From Patagioenas fasciata (Eukaryota > Chordata > Aves > Columbiformes > Columbidae): a DNA stretch of 64,000 bases. The notes beneath the pieces were generated by a model that had not been told where the DNA came from, did not search any database, and saw nothing but the letters and a program-made list of their open reading frames with translations. A program made the translations under genes and the position numbers. This document shows, in pieces, positions 15,388 through 28,550 of this stretch. The stretch covers positions 58,149,049 through 58,213,048 of the forward strand of contig NC_092560.1 of the NCBI RefSeq assembly GCF_037038585.1, in the 5' to 3' direction. How positions within the stretch are numbered: position 1 is the stretch's first letter; each line of letters opens with the position of its first letter.

Positions 15388-18300
15388 GTAATTTCTTTCT
15401 TCTCTACATCTGATATCCTATAATCTCTACTGCTGTGGCAATCTGAGTCAGAAAAAATGGGTAAGTCTGACCCATGACATTTCTATTTCTTTAATATCTT
15501 TTTCAGTTTCTTCTCCCCGCATGTAGTGCAATCACACATTGACAGGACATAAGCTAACAGCTGAAGTAAGGAGCTTACGTGTGAGAAACAAGACATTTAA
15601 GTAGATCTGATGAGCAAGCAAAAATGCAAGTAGTTAGGAAGCATGTAAGGTACCTGTGAAAGGCAAGTGCCTCCAGATTTATGCATGTGCTTTGTGAATT
15701 GCACATTAACACCCACTGCCATGCCTGGTGCCTTGTGTCTACATTTTGTCCTGGAACTAGATGTGCAACGGACCAGTACTGCACTCAAATCTTTAAATGC
15801 TGAGAGCTGCTCCTGAATCCAAACAGTTAAGTCCACACGTGCCATGTTGATGGCTCTACACCATGCCACTTTCTGCTTACATACCTGTTCTGACTGTAGT
15901 GTCATGCCTTCCCAGTCCTCTGACTGAGTGCCAGCTCTTTGATTGAGTATGCTGTTCTCATGGTTTCTCCAAATCTGAATTCAGGTTGCAAAATTTACAG
16001 AGACAGAGTAAATGCTTCTATGTTGTGGCTTGGAAACTGTAATGCAACAGTAATGAAGTAGAGCACCAGAATTCTGAAGTAAACTCGAAACCAGGATTTG
16101 GCAGGATTTGGGATCTCATACTTTGTTTGGGTCACATCCATGTTTAAATGAATCTGACTGGCTGGCTTGCATGCTGGAGTTTACTTCAACATATCAGTGT
16201 CTCCAACTTCATCTCCTTTGGGATTAGTCCCATGCCAAAATTAAACACATCTAGCATGCCTTTCAACCACTGTAATATCCAACTGAAAATTAAACAAGCA
16301 AAAGCAGTCTCCAGACTTACCAATACACCATTATAAGGAGTAAACACTACACGATAAGTTGATCAACGCACACCCCAACAGACGTGAGCCATTCTCCAGT
16401 GGAAAGAGGAGTGAACAGAAACTTTGCCAGAGAAGAACCCCCTGTTAGGTCAGATGACTATCTGAGCTTGCATGGCAATGCAAATTGTACTGACTCCTAA
16501 GCAAAGGGATCTGTAAAATAGCAAATATCTGTTCAGATCTCTAATAATGAGAGTAGGGACAACAATTTCTGAATGACAGGTCATTCTGCTTTGTTCAAAC
16601 TAAAGGCTGGAAATAGTTTTTCAGGGTAAAAAGGTGCTACTCAAAAAAGTTCCATTTCCTGAACATCAGGTCACATTACTGAAAGCTTGATGGACCTGGT
16701 CTATAGGTGTCACTACTTTTTTTCTGTACACTGTTCAACTATTCACTCAACCATACAAACCCCAAACTCCACATGACTAGCAAAGATTGCTCCAGCATGA
16801 CACTTTCTCACATGTGGAAAACAAGAAAACCTGCAGGGCTTCTTTACAACCTAAATATCACAGGGTACAGTGAGGCTGTAATTTAAAATGAAATTATAGA
16901 TTTTTCTTAAGACTGTAGAATACTACATAGTTAAATCGTTGTTTGCTCTGGACAGGTGATTTTCTGTTAATATCCTATGACAAAAATCTGCAGCCAAGCA
17001 AATGAATCAGGACAGACCCTGTGCATGCACTCAGTGCTCCATGATGTGCACAGGGACTCAATATACGACCAGCCATCTACATGCACGAATGAGGGCAAAA
17101 TTGTATCAGTTACGGGAAATCTTCTAATCATTACAAAGGGAGCTGTCTTTGTATGTCCAGAGGAAGAGTATGTCATTTTGTCTCTGACAGTTTATTATCT
17201 GCCTTATAGAAAAAGGAAAAAAAAAGAAAAATCCTGAATCTGTTTAAGCCCCCTTTAACAAAACTTTCCAACAATGAAAAGATTCCTGTAGCTGACATAA
17301 AGGACTTCCACTGGAGCATGTGAATTAAAAGCTTTTAAGGAGCCAGAGAGTGTCTGACAGGCACACATTGCACAACCCAGATACTGTGTAGCATTTCTTC
17401 ACAATAAAAAGATCTGCTTATCCCTCTTCACGCCTATGTGTGTGGCTTAAATCTGTCTCCTCCTGTAATTAAAGCCACCTGACTTGCTGTGAATTAGAGC
17501 TGCATTTACCGTCTGAGCTCCAGGGCTTCCAGGTCTGCAGTGCACTGCGCCTGCAGGACTCACAGGGGTCAGGAGCAAAGTCAGCCTGGCTCCAGCCCAG
17601 CCAGCAGCGCTGTGCAGGCAGCTCTCTCTCAAGAAAGATATTTCCTCATTGTTTTTTAGCGGGTTTGTTTTTGTTTTTGTCTTTGGTTTTTTTTTTTTTT
17701 TCCTGTAGGAGGTCCAGCTGAAGGGAAAAAAACAACATCTGGTCTTTCAAGGACACTGAAGTGTTAACACTCTATTTCTTATAAAGTCATGACTGTGGGG
17801 GCTACATATAATTTCCTAATCGCTGAATATCCAGGGTAGAGTTGTGGGTATCAGTAATGTAGGAAAACTCAATTTTAAAATTGTTTTTTCACCTGAAACA
17901 CAGTATTGGTTGTCTTGCATGACCCGGACTTTAAAGACGGAGCTAATTTTTGTGCTTCATGCTATGATGGCAGCTGACACATAGACGGGGATTTTTTGAG
18001 GTTTTTTCTCCTGTTTTCTGTGCTCCTGAAAATGAAAGATGAGTCAATTTACTAGCTGAATCTTAGCACTTAAACAAAGGGGAGCAGTTGCTGTGGGTAA
18101 CTATGAGACTTACCTTATTGTCATGCCACTGGTTTCTCTCAGGATAGCTACTTTGTCTTGCCCTCCACTGGGGAGAGCAAAGATAGACTGCAACAAAAAC
18201 TGCTGTCAATATTGCAAGAGGGTTTGCCAGCCACGGTGCTGAGCTGGCATCTACAATCTGAAGCATTTTGTATTTATGAGCTTTGTAATCATCTCTTCTG

Positions 18301-20758
18301 CAAAATTTATTGTTGTCTCCTTTCCACAGGGAAAACGGCGTAAGTAGGGAAATTTCAAGAGATGGGGTAAAAGGAAGCCTGTCTCAAATGTAAAGCAGCT
18401 CTTCACACCCTCTAACCAGCTGGAGCCCCCTTCTATTAGCCACTCATTTTTTAGATTATTAACCTTCCAGGTCTAAGGTGACACTTTATTACAGGTTTTA
18501 CTACAGCAGCCCAGTACTTTCTATTTGCTTGAGTGAGTAATGTAAAAAATAGGCTATCATTAAGCTTATGTTGGCATAAGCAGTACAGTAGAGTCCAACA
18601 GGAAGCACTTACTGGCCAGGAAAGAATAAGGCAAAACTGATCGGTGCCATGTTCCTTTCTCAAACTGAAGGACTGATTTTCAGTGGATTATTCATAATAA
18701 CATTTACAGCTTTTCCACAAAATGTACCACAATGTGATTCACCTGCCTAAATGCAAAGGAAAATCAAAGAACAACCTGTAGAAAATGTCAGTAAATGGAA
18801 TGCAGAGCACTCCTGCATTTCAGAATAATGAAATTTCACCCTTTCCATTTCATTCAAAAATAAAGGCCATCAGAAATATGCTCTTGGGGATGACAAAGTT
18901 GATGTCTTAAAGAAATAAAACCTTTTTTTCTCTGATGTAACGTATAGCAGATGGAAAGAAAGAGCAGAAGAATACTTCCACTTGAAGTCAGAACTACTTT
19001 TAGACAAGGATTATATTCCAAGCATTCATATCAGCCTTGCAGACATGATTATGCTTTTTACCATTGTTTTGCTGCCAGATACTCACATTCATGAAATAAA
19101 CATACCCCAACAGAAAAAACAACCTCCCATCATCAAACCATAATGGTACATACATAATAAGCCACTAGTTCTCAGCATAAGCATCACTGAAACCAATAAA
19201 ACTCAAATGGAACTAATGGGAGCAGCAGGCTTGATTCTCTGTTGGTTTTGAATGTATATATTTATTATTTTGTGCACAGTGGATGTGATGTGTATAAAAG
19301 AAATTTACCAACTTTTACACCCACTTTTTGATCACCCTGGAGAATGTGTTAAAGAGTAAATAAAGAGAAAAATGTAGCAAAAGGAAACCAAAGTCTGTTT
19401 CTATTAGGCAGAGCTCATGCATAAGCGATTCTTCATGTTTTAGCCCAATATGCATCAACTTTACCCACAGGATCCAGTAGATTGATCCAATGCCAATCAA
19501 CTGCTGCGGTTTTTGGGCCAGAATCATGCTCCATGCAGAGCTGAAGTTTGCACTATAACATGGGTATTTGTCTGATGAACACCACTTTAGCTCCATTTAG
19601 TCACTAACATAGTTACAGCAGTCTTGAGAACTACAGCAGTTCGCCTCTAGGAAACTGTTCCACAACTGTTTTCCTATAGGTTTATCTTGCACAGCCCAGC
19701 AATATATAGGTGTCTTCAAGTACCAACCACAAAACCACAAAGGCAATTTATATCATTCCATTTCTTCCTATTGCTTAAGATGTCCTACTTCATCCATCCT
19801 GTGTCTTCCCTCATCTCTGCATGCCGACATAGCACATAGTTGCTCTGCAATGGGTTATGTTGCAATGCCATGCTGGACAAGCAGCTGTTTGATGAAACAA
19901 CTCCAGACTCCTTCAAAGGCTCATCTCAGATCTGGGCATAACAAAAAAGAAATATTTGAGGGACTCAAACATCACAGAACAAGATCAACTCAGGAAAAAG
20001 ATCTGGGGAAAATGCTGATTAAGTGCTGGAGTTTCTATTTTTTTAAATAATATTTGATGTGTCATTTATGTAGTGAAATGCATCACATCCTCTAACATCG
20101 TCTTTTTTTAATAGTACTAGACCAAAGTTAACTTTAATCTTACCCAGTGAAATGCCACAGTTAGCCAATTAACCTTTTGTTTTCCAGTACCTGTTCTTGA
20201 TAAAAATGAAATTGCCACAAACATAGTTTAATAAGAAGCAACTTTAGTTTATATCAGTTCTGCCATGATTTCGTCTGCAGCAAAACTCTCTCAAAGCTCA
20301 TCTTTACTACTGATATAGTTCCACCAGTCTCATTTTCCAGCCAGCAGTTGAACTCCATTTCTGTTCTAGTACTTAGAAAGGCTGAGACTCTATTTAAAAA
20401 GTTGGCAACCCGAAACTTCAATTCTGAAATCAAATCCATCTAGTTGAACATTTCTACAAATTTCATGTCCAAATATTCTTACATGGACCCAGATACCAGA
20501 CTGTGCCAGTTTTGAGACCAATTACTATACTGTAACTGATAAGGGTACATAGGAAGATTATATTAAATCAGTTACTCTTATTAATGAATGGAAAGAGAAC
20601 AAAGGAACAGTTTTTTTCAGTTACTGGTTTCTTGTTGTTATGCATTTCTGAGAATTACTATGTAAGTTTTCTTTTTTTCTAGAAGCCAGAAATCTACAGT
20701 GCACCATATTATTTACAATTATTTTCATATAGTAACAGATTATCTTTTTCTTTCACAG
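15388..20758 (+). other. ANKRD55: ANKRD55 intron (5371 bp)
   Basis: GT-AG intron from GTAATT to TTTCACAG. By eye it holds no transposon I can name, only short low-complexity runs (G/T-rich and poly-T near 17658-17702). Open frames inside are short and uncharacteristic. Confidence 0.8.
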
Positions 20759-20860
20759 GTAGAAATTTTCAACAGATGTCTGTAGACCAACCCAAAATAA
20801 AAAATCTTACTCCTGTACAGAACAGCCTAGCTGCCATACCCAACCACTGTGCTCATAAAA
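20759..20860 (+). CDS. ANKRD55: ANKRD55 short coding exon
   Basis: A 102-base exon too short to stand out as an open frame. The acceptor TTTCTTTCACAG is followed by GT, which completes the Gly codon, then RNFQQMSVDQPKIKNLTPVQ and NSLAAIPNHCAHK, ending with one base at the strong donor A|GTAAGT. It matches the human GQNFQHLS...RPKIRDLP...RNSLAPLP stretch as I recall it, in the expected place between the large tail exon and the terminal exon. Phase in (1 base carried) and phase out (1 base carried) both fit, so the exon can be skipped without shifting the frame. Confidence 0.9.
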
Positions 20861-20950
20861 GTAAGTACAGGCAAGTCTCAACTCAGTATCATACTGTGTG
20901 ACTCTGCCACTGGCATCTGAGAGCTTGAGCGGTTTCATGTTTCTTTTTCA

Positions 20951-21950
20951 CAGTATTGTAGAATGGCTGAGGTTGGAAGGCACCTTTGGAGATCGTCTAG
21001 TCCAACCCCTCTGCTCACAGAGTGGTGACCTAGAGCAGGTTCCTTAGGATGACACGCAGTTAGGTTTTGAATACCTCTAAATATGGGAACTACACAACTT
21101 CACTGGGCAACCTGTTCTGGTGTTTGACAAATAAGTAAGTTTCTTCTTACTTGTTTGTGCCCATTAACTGTTTTCCCTTCATAGGACACCACTGAGAAGA
21201 GTCTGGCTCCCACTTCATTACTTACCCGCAGTCGGGTGTTTATACATATTGACACAATTCCCTGAGCTGCCTTCTGTTCCCAAGGCTGAACAGTCCCAGT
21301 TCTTTCAGCCTCCTCTTTGATGCTGGACACTGCAATCCCTTGGTCATCTCCCTCACCCTTTGTTGAACTTACTCCAGTATATCCAGTTTTCTCTTGTGTG
21401 TGAGGCCCCAGAACTGGACACAGTGCTCCAGATGTGTCTCACCAGTGCTGAGTAGAGGGGAAGTATCACCTCCCACAATCTGCTAGCATTGCTTTTCCTA
21501 ATGCAGCTCGCATGCTGTTAGCTGTCTTTGCCACAAGGGCACATTGCTGGCTCATCTTCAGCTTGGTGTCTATCAGGGCCCCCAGGTCCTCTTCTAACAA
21601 GCTCCTTTTCAGCAGTTTGATCTGCAGCATGCATTGGTGGAGGGAGTTATTTCTGTCCAGGTTCAGTACTTTACAATTCCCTTTTTAAGAGTCTTGACTG
21701 CCCATTTTTCCAGCCTGTCAAGGTCTCTCTGCATGGCAGCATACCCATCTGCTGTATCAGCCACTCCTCCACTTTCATGTCATTTACAAACTTGCAAAAG
21801 GTTCATTCTGCCCCGTTGTCCAAGTCACTAATGAAGACATTAAACAGTATTAGCCCCAGTACTAATTCCTGGGGTATTCCACTAGTGACGGGCTCGCTTG
21901 CAGTTGGACATTGTGCTCCTGATCACAACCCTTTTCTCCAATGAGTTTCA
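20951..21950 (-). mobile_element. CR1 LINE, 5'-truncated copy, about 1 kb
   Basis: The 3' end of the element is at the left (CAGTATTGTAGAATGG... 'ggttggaaggcacctttggagatcgtctagtccaacccc'). Going right, it passes through the antisense of the CR1 reverse-transcriptase C-terminal region: 'cccagaactggacacagtgctccagatgtg', 'gccacaagggcacattgctggctcat', 'ggcccccaggtcct', and 'ctaattcctggggtattccactagt' near 21865. It has stop codons and indels in all frames, so it is inactive. It lies antisense to ANKRD55, close to a splice donor. The right boundary is approximate. Confidence 0.9.
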
Positions 21951-23542
21951 AAGATTTGGTCTAGTTGAAATAATGTACATCAATATAGAGGAAAATTTTG
22001 TTCTACATTTGTTTTCTGGAGTAGAAGTGGCTGGAATTCTCACAGACATGGGATTTTTAATACTTGGTTTCACTCTTGACTGCATATGCCTGTATGACTC
22101 TGGTGGTTTTTCATAGGGGGCAGGACATGATGTAACATGGTGACTTACAAGACATAAAGAGATAGATGACAACACCATAAATGGCTGCATGGCAGAAAAA
22201 GATTGAATATGTGAGATGAAAGCCAGGCTAAGGAATAACTCTTCTGCAGACAGCATGAAAAATATCACGACACTGGTGTTTGTGTCCTTTTGCTAGAAAA
22301 AAAAAATAGAGGGAAGACATTTAGAACAAGATCATCAGGTTTCCAAAAACTTTGTCATTTTCTGAATGTTACATACGTGAAAAGATGTTCTATCTTTTTC
22401 TCTGTTTTAAGGACAGTGGATAAACTAGCTTTTATATGAGGATAGGAATAATTCATTTCTCTCACAGCAATTGGTTTGAGTAGCTTCTATAGCACAGAAG
22501 CTGAAATAAAGGGGCCTGAGACAGCAGCAGCCTTTTTTTTCCTCTGCACTGCCAGGCAGCTCCTCATTCCCCAGGCAGTAAGAAGCCAGCTCCAGAAGAG
22601 CACAGAAAGCCTCATCCCACTCCCACAGCCCCAGCAGAGCATCAAGACTTTGTGAGTGTCCAGGCTGGACCCAGCCAGCAACTGGGCTGTTCTTCACATA
22701 GAAACACCAGAGCTACTCCCAGCAGTGTCCTGCCCGCACATTCTTGTGCTCCACTAAGTGCAAATCCCCTAATGCATTTTGGATGAGGATCTGCTATTAT
22801 TTGTCATCCTGTAGATCAGCCAAGTCCTGAAGTATTCACACTTCAGAGCTGAACTTAAGATTCATTGTCTTTTCTAATCTGAGCTTCAGAAGCAATTCAG
22901 CAGCTATAATAATATTACTAAAAACAAAACGGCAGAGATGACTTTATAGGGAACATTAGATTGCCTAGGGAAAATACAGAATCCTGCACTGCTGCTGCAC
23001 AGCAAATAAGGGAGGAAGCAGAAAAGTAGAGATATGTGGAATACTAGAGGTGGAATTCTCTGTCTGTTCAGGGGAAAGAAAATAACCTATCTGCTTGCAA
23101 AGCCCCACCTCCAAGTCTTCTGTTTTTAAGCTTTCTACTAATGTTCTCTGTGTTTTGTAGTTAAAATACAGTTGTAAGCAAATTCCTTAAAAAAAATAAA
23201 TATTTCATAATCACCGGTGTTCTTGCAGGAAGTCATACAAACAGCCAGGATTTTAGTTCCAGTCTCATGCCAAAAGCTGTGTTTTACGAATAAGATGCAA
23301 TTATCACAGTTAATAATAATGGTTTAATTAAGTAATGCAACACATTTATCCAGGGTCATTACTGCTTAAGCATCAGTTCAAGCCAATAACAGAAAAGCAA
23401 AGTTATTTGCAGAATAGGTCACATTTCTTCTCTGTTAACACAAATGACACATTTGATTCTGGAGCTTTCCACATAACTGTTTCAGAGAGAAGGTTTCAAT
23501 CATCCTCCAACCATCTCTAAAAATACTACTGTTCTGGACACA

Positions 23543-23582
23543 GCCTTTATCCAGGCAAAGGAGCCTTTAACCAGGCAAATGG
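23543..23582. repeat. 20-bp tandem duplication (two copies)
   Basis: Two adjacent 20-base units, GCCTTTATCCAGGCAAAGGA and GCCTTTAACCAGGCAAATGG, differ at three positions. It is a local slippage or duplication product in the intron, with no evident function. Confidence 0.85.
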
Positions 23583-25257
23583 CTGCAGCAATTAAGCTTG
23601 AGTGTAAACCTTTGTGTTCGTCTAATATTTTCATTACACAAGATGCGTATTAAAAACATGAAATGAAGCCGGCGGGTGGGGGAGGCAACCAGGGAGCTAG
23701 AACAATAAAAAAAGGCATAAATTAGAAAGAGAACTGAAACTACTCAAAAATTAACAGAAAGAAGAAACATCTTCCAAAAAAAGGAAGGCCAAAGAAAAAA
23801 AAGAAGGAAGAGATGCTTTTATCTCTAGGCAGAAACATTTAAAAATACAAGTTAGAAAGAGGATAGAGGAATGAAACAGTAGCCTAGGAAAAGAGTACTT
23901 GTGTGACTTTAAACCACAGCTTATAAACTCCCACCCTCCAGATGTCCCCAGTGCCAAACAGGTCCCTCACACGTCTTCTTGAGTAGCCTCAGCACAGCCT
24001 GGCATCTGTTATTTTGCATGCTGCTGCTCCACACTCAGGATACTCTTTCTATCTCATCATGCAAATCTTCCAAGGACCCCTGGAAAACAAGCTTACAACT
24101 ACCACACATCTCTCACACAATGCCAGAATAATTTTCCATATAAATATGGGACTTACACAGATCTCTCTGCTGTTTTCACTTCTTCATGTGGCTTAGAAGG
24201 TCTGAAGCCATAGTAAGGTTACTATATGTTGAATAAAAAAAAGAGAGATCTATTTCTGCAGGTCATTTAATAATGTCTTCTGGGGATCAGCCGTCATTTT
24301 TGCTGTTATTCATCATGACTTGAAGTTTCTTCTTTCCCAAGTTAACAGCAAAGGATTTCACAAAGCAGCCTCCTCTGTGCAGAGGGCCATCATCGTCCAC
24401 TGCTTGCAAAAGGAAGGGAGTCTAAGAGCCGCCCCTTCTGCTGGGTAGCACATACTCCCTGGGCAATGCCTCCCTGAGAGACTCATTTTTGTCTCTGCAG
24501 CTTGTTAAGAGCAGCCACTCAAGAGTCAGTACTGTCATTTGTCCATCTCAACCACGACACAGTACTGAGTGGAAAGGCTCCCTGAATTAGTATCTCTTAG
24601 AGTATCACTAATCTTTGGTAGCTGTCTCCACCCTCTGAATCAAAATAGTTCTAATGCTTTTGTAGTATATACCTCCTGGATGTAGGGCAACCAGCCTTAA
24701 GGGTTCTCTCTTTCACAGACCCCAGTGCTAGGTCCAGGCTCATGTGTTTCAATAGATATACTAATACAAGTCATCATATGTATTATTTTGAAGATATGTA
24801 CTATTTTGAAGCCATCCATGTACCAGTCTGGAAATCCTTATTGAACATTCTAAACCAAGAACAGTATGTAGGACTAGATGGAAAGCATTCATGTTTGGAT
24901 GCTGGTTTTCACTTCTTTGAATGAGCAGAGGTTTGTGATGGTTACTTGGTCCTGAAGGTGAAGTTAAGCTACACTGCTTTTGCCCTACTTAAACCCATCA
25001 CTAAGTACTTATCTAGTATGTATGTAAAGTGTTCTGGAGATATTTTCTACAGGTGTAAACTTTCAATGCATGAACATATGCCTGTGCTCCAGAAGGGAAA
25101 CAGTTGAGCCTCTCAATATGCTCGTGGTTTTGCACACCAAAATTTCAATGTATGTTGCAATGAGTATTATATTACGTGCCAGAAAACAAATGTGCTCATT
25201 TATTGTAATTAGTTATGCTTGATTCACACAAATTCAGTATGAACTAAAGCAAAGTTT

Positions 25258-25318
25258 GTTGGGGTTTTTTTGGTTTTGTTGTTGTTGTTGTTTTGGGGGG
25301 GTTTTTTGTTTTTTTTTC
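25258..25318. repeat. G/T low-complexity tract
   Basis: The + strand consists almost only of G and T: GGGG, T7, a (GTT)n run, G7, T6 and T9 blocks. No coding meaning; the antisense Gln/Lys/Asn-rich frame over it is a translation of the tract. Confidence 0.9.
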
Positions 25319-25959
25319 ACGGAAAGGAGAACCAAGCAATTTCCTGAACATGAATGAACCTTGAATATGACCTGTGAGTTACACAATATTGCCAAAGGCC
25401 AAGCAGCTCTAGTAAACACTGCCTGCTCAGGCCATCACAACTTGAATTGTACTGAAATTAGCATGAAAAGAAAAAAAATCTAACAATTTTCTAAATCCTC
25501 TTTATAAAGATTCTACTTTACCCCGAGTAGACACCTCGTAAATCTTAAAGAATTACTGCTCCTGACAAATAAATAATGAATGACAAAATGAGTATATGAC
25601 ATACGGTACAGAGGAATATGGCAAGGAGAACTTCACTCTCTTTTGCACAATGCGTATAGTAAAAAAATGCATAGAGGCACAGGTCTACCAGTACCCACTG
25701 CAGACACTAGGGAGGTAATATTTGTCTCCAACAGGGCAAATTTCTGACTTATGAAATACATACTGCATAAATGTACAGACACAGAAGGGCTTGCATGACA
25801 AGACTGGGGTGCTTCTGCTTTGCCAACACACGGAAGCTGCAGGGCTTCTGCTTGAACTTCTTCAATATATTTCTGACTTGGGTACAGCCTGTGTCCCCAG
25901 TTATTTGCAGCACTGTTATTCCCCTAGCCATTTTACATTTGGACATTTGGTGGTTTGGC

Positions 25960-26100
25960 ATTTCTTTCTTTGCTTTCCCTAAGTGCAGTTGTTGGCATTT
26001 GCCTTTGTTGAGTATTGTTATCTGAACTTCTTACTGTTTCTCCAATTTATCAAGGTCATTTTGCATTGTAAACTTATTCTCCAGGAAATTACACCTGAGT
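25960..26100 (-). mobile_element. Old CR1-like LINE fragment
   Basis: The run 'ccctaagtgcagttgttggcatttgcctttgttgag' followed by 'tttctccaatttatcaaggtcattttgcattgta' and 'attctccagg' matches the antisense of an old amniote CR1 segment just upstream of the region retained in younger copies. About 140 bases are recognisable, with the outer limits eroded. It is non-coding and decayed. Confidence 0.6.
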
Positions 26101-28193
26101 GGCTTTTTTTGTCAGGTGTGTGTCCACGTTATAATAACAGATCTACCTTATTTTTTATGAAAATTTGTGACAAAGTTAATAACCCTTCCTTACTAAAAAA
26201 CATCATTTCCTCATTTCTCCTGCATCCACTGAGTCAGTGTCCCAGTTATTTTTTTTGATGCTGCTTGATGAGAAGTGAGAATGTAGATTTCTCTTTTGAG
26301 AAACACCAACTGTTGGCAGGATTTTAGGAAATTAGGATTTTTTTTACCTTAGCTTAACTGTCCTGAAAGTACTTAAGTCCTCTCTCTTTTTTTGTCTTTT
26401 TGTTCTACAGTCCTCAGGAAACTTCATCCACTTTTCTACCTATGAGTTCCTCTAATGTGCTGAATGTTTAGTTTGGTTTGAGGATTTTTTCTGAGATCAA
26501 AATTTACTTGTAAGGTCCAGTACATCACAAGGGTTTGACTGCAGTGATTATTCAGTTCCGCAGTCACCCTCTATTAAAATGTTGCAAATCTAGATTAACT
26601 TCAGATATTTCTCTGGAATTACACAAGATTTTTGTAGGGTTAAGAAAGAATACTCTTCTCCATTCCTCATTTCTGTAGAATTTCTCTCAACTTATACCAG
26701 GAAAATTTCTGTCAGAAATTATGAAAAGGGAAGAAAAGGGCTTCCAGTAAAAAATGCAAACACGAACACTCAGCTTTTAATTAGAGTTGACCAGTAAGTG
26801 AAATAATGACAGGCTGAGGTGGTCACCTTTGGGGCAGAACGCTTTATAGCAGGATTTTTCCTGCATGTAAAGAACTAGGACACAGTCATGACGGCAAGCT
26901 GAGGAAAACAGCTTGGCTCAGAGAATGGTTTTTAATACCTGACCCCTAGGAATTGTTTGTGGTTAGTTTCAAAGGCTGAAGCCAGTGAAACAGGGAAGCC
27001 CAATAGCCTCCTGGAGGCTGCCATGGCTAGTAAGATGAAGCTGAAACTATAACATCTCAGAGGAAAATGTTAATTGCCTCTCATTTATTAATCACAGCAG
27101 ATGTAAAGGTAGGGAAATTACAGATGGAATGAGAATGCAACCAAGGACAAGTGATGTGAAAGAGGGCAAGGAAGATTCTGTAGCCAAAACAGAGATGGCG
27201 TTAACTCCAGTAGGGAGTTCTTCATATGATTAAACTGAAAAACCCAAACTGTTCATATAGAAAGAGCTTATGAATAAAATGGGGAATTAGGAGAAAAGAA
27301 GGCAATGCAATTCACAATAAATTCCAAGGCAGAAAAAAATAGGTCTACAATTAAGGTTCTGAATTCTACTTTAAAAAAAAAAAAAGGAAATTAGTTAGTG
27401 AGTTGCTTGAATGATGAAGCTTGAGGATTTCAATTTAGAGAAGATATAGAACTACATTAACTCTAAAGCACAAACACTGTTACACTGCTGAGTGTGAGGT
27501 GGAGATTAAGAATGATCTAAATCCACAGTTTCTTACAAAATTGCTGAGATACATGAGCTGTGGCTCTTGTGTTTCAGTGTGGTTCTTATTGTGCTACAGG
27601 GTACTGGGCTGCTCTTGTGGCCTGTGACTTGCAGAGCATGTGTGGCCCTAATGACTGATCTTAATGACTAACCATGCCTAGAGCAGCCCAGACACAGCGT
27701 CTCACTTTCTTCCATTTCATCTTCATAAGATTTTTATCAGAGTTTACCCTGTGTAATAGAGCATTGTCCCACAAGGGTTTTGTTAAAAGTAATTTATCTA
27801 CCATGAAACATTTCTATTTCAGTCAGCCCATGGTTTTTGATGAAAAAGTGTCTTGTGGAAATCTCTCCAAACAGACAAAGTCTCCTTCAGTTTAGATAGT
27901 GGTATAGATTCTCTGCTTACCAATCAAAAGTAAACCTCTGAACTTATCAAGTCTTAATAGTCACCAAACACAAAGTAAATCACTTAACACTGGAGTTGTT
28001 TTCTTCAGGTGAAGATTAGTTATGCCAGGCTTTAGCAATTTTTTACTCATATTTTGGTCACATTTTTCAAATATGGGTTTGAATACACAAAACATAAGAC
28101 AAATAAACAACAGTTCAAAGAAAGTAGCAAACTAATTTGTAAAAATGTCATGCTTTTCACTTCCTGTGCACTCTTTTTCTCTTTTTCTTCTAG

Positions 28194-28462
28194 TTCAGCT
28201 ACCATCTCAGGGTGGTAAGAAGTTTAAGTCCCTGCCTTTAAATTCCCTAAGGAATGGTGCAGTTATCCTCCCACCAGCCCCAACCTCCAGATCACAGAAA
28301 AGGGGACATTCTCAGAGTCATTTGCTATATTCTTTCTTGCCTGGTCTATCAGGAGACCCTCTGAAACCAAGTCGTGTTCTACCTGCTATCCCAAGCCAGA
28401 AGAAATCTAACCCTGCAGAAGAACTTGATAAATCTCTCACCAAACCAGATGCTGAAAATTAA
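28194..28462 (+). CDS. ANKRD55: ANKRD55 terminal coding exon, with stop
   Basis: Last coding exon, after acceptor CTTTTTCTTCTAG. Two bases complete an Ile codon, then the frame reads QLPSQGGKKFKSLPLNSLRN through a Pro/Ser/Arg-rich stretch to SGDPLKPSRVLPAIPSQKKS and ends TKPDAEN-TAA. The RVLPAIPSQ block and the final acidic/Ser-rich tail match the C terminus of human ANKRD55 as I recall it, which fixes the frame and stop. Between the previous exon and FLPGLSGDPLK there are roughly 45 residues with no counterpart in the human sequence I remember, so the bird tail appears longer. The ATG at 28145 lies in the intron and is not used as a start. Confidence 0.93.
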
Positions 28463-28550
28463 CTCATTTCATTGGCCTCAATCAGTTGAAATATATCTAA
28501 GAGCTTGTTACAAGATAATTGTACAATAAAATCTCATTAATTGTACTAAA
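28463..28550 (+). terminator. ANKRD55: ANKRD55 3' UTR with AATAAA signal
   Basis: A canonical AATAAA lies at 28525-28530 (GTACAATAAAATC), 62 bases after the stop codon, so a short 3' UTR ending near 28545-28550 is predicted. Longer isoforms using later A-rich signals cannot be excluded from sequence alone. Confidence 0.6.

Larger units (their letters stand above)
20861..28193 (+). other. ANKRD55: ANKRD55 last intron (7333 bp)
   Basis: GT-AG intron from GTAAGT to TTTTTCTTCTAG. It contains a roughly 1-kb antisense CR1 copy beginning only 90 bases after the donor, a small tandem duplication at 23543-23582, a G/T low-complexity patch at about 25258-25318 and an older CR1-like fragment at about 25960-26100. 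No further exon was recognised. Confidence 0.85.
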
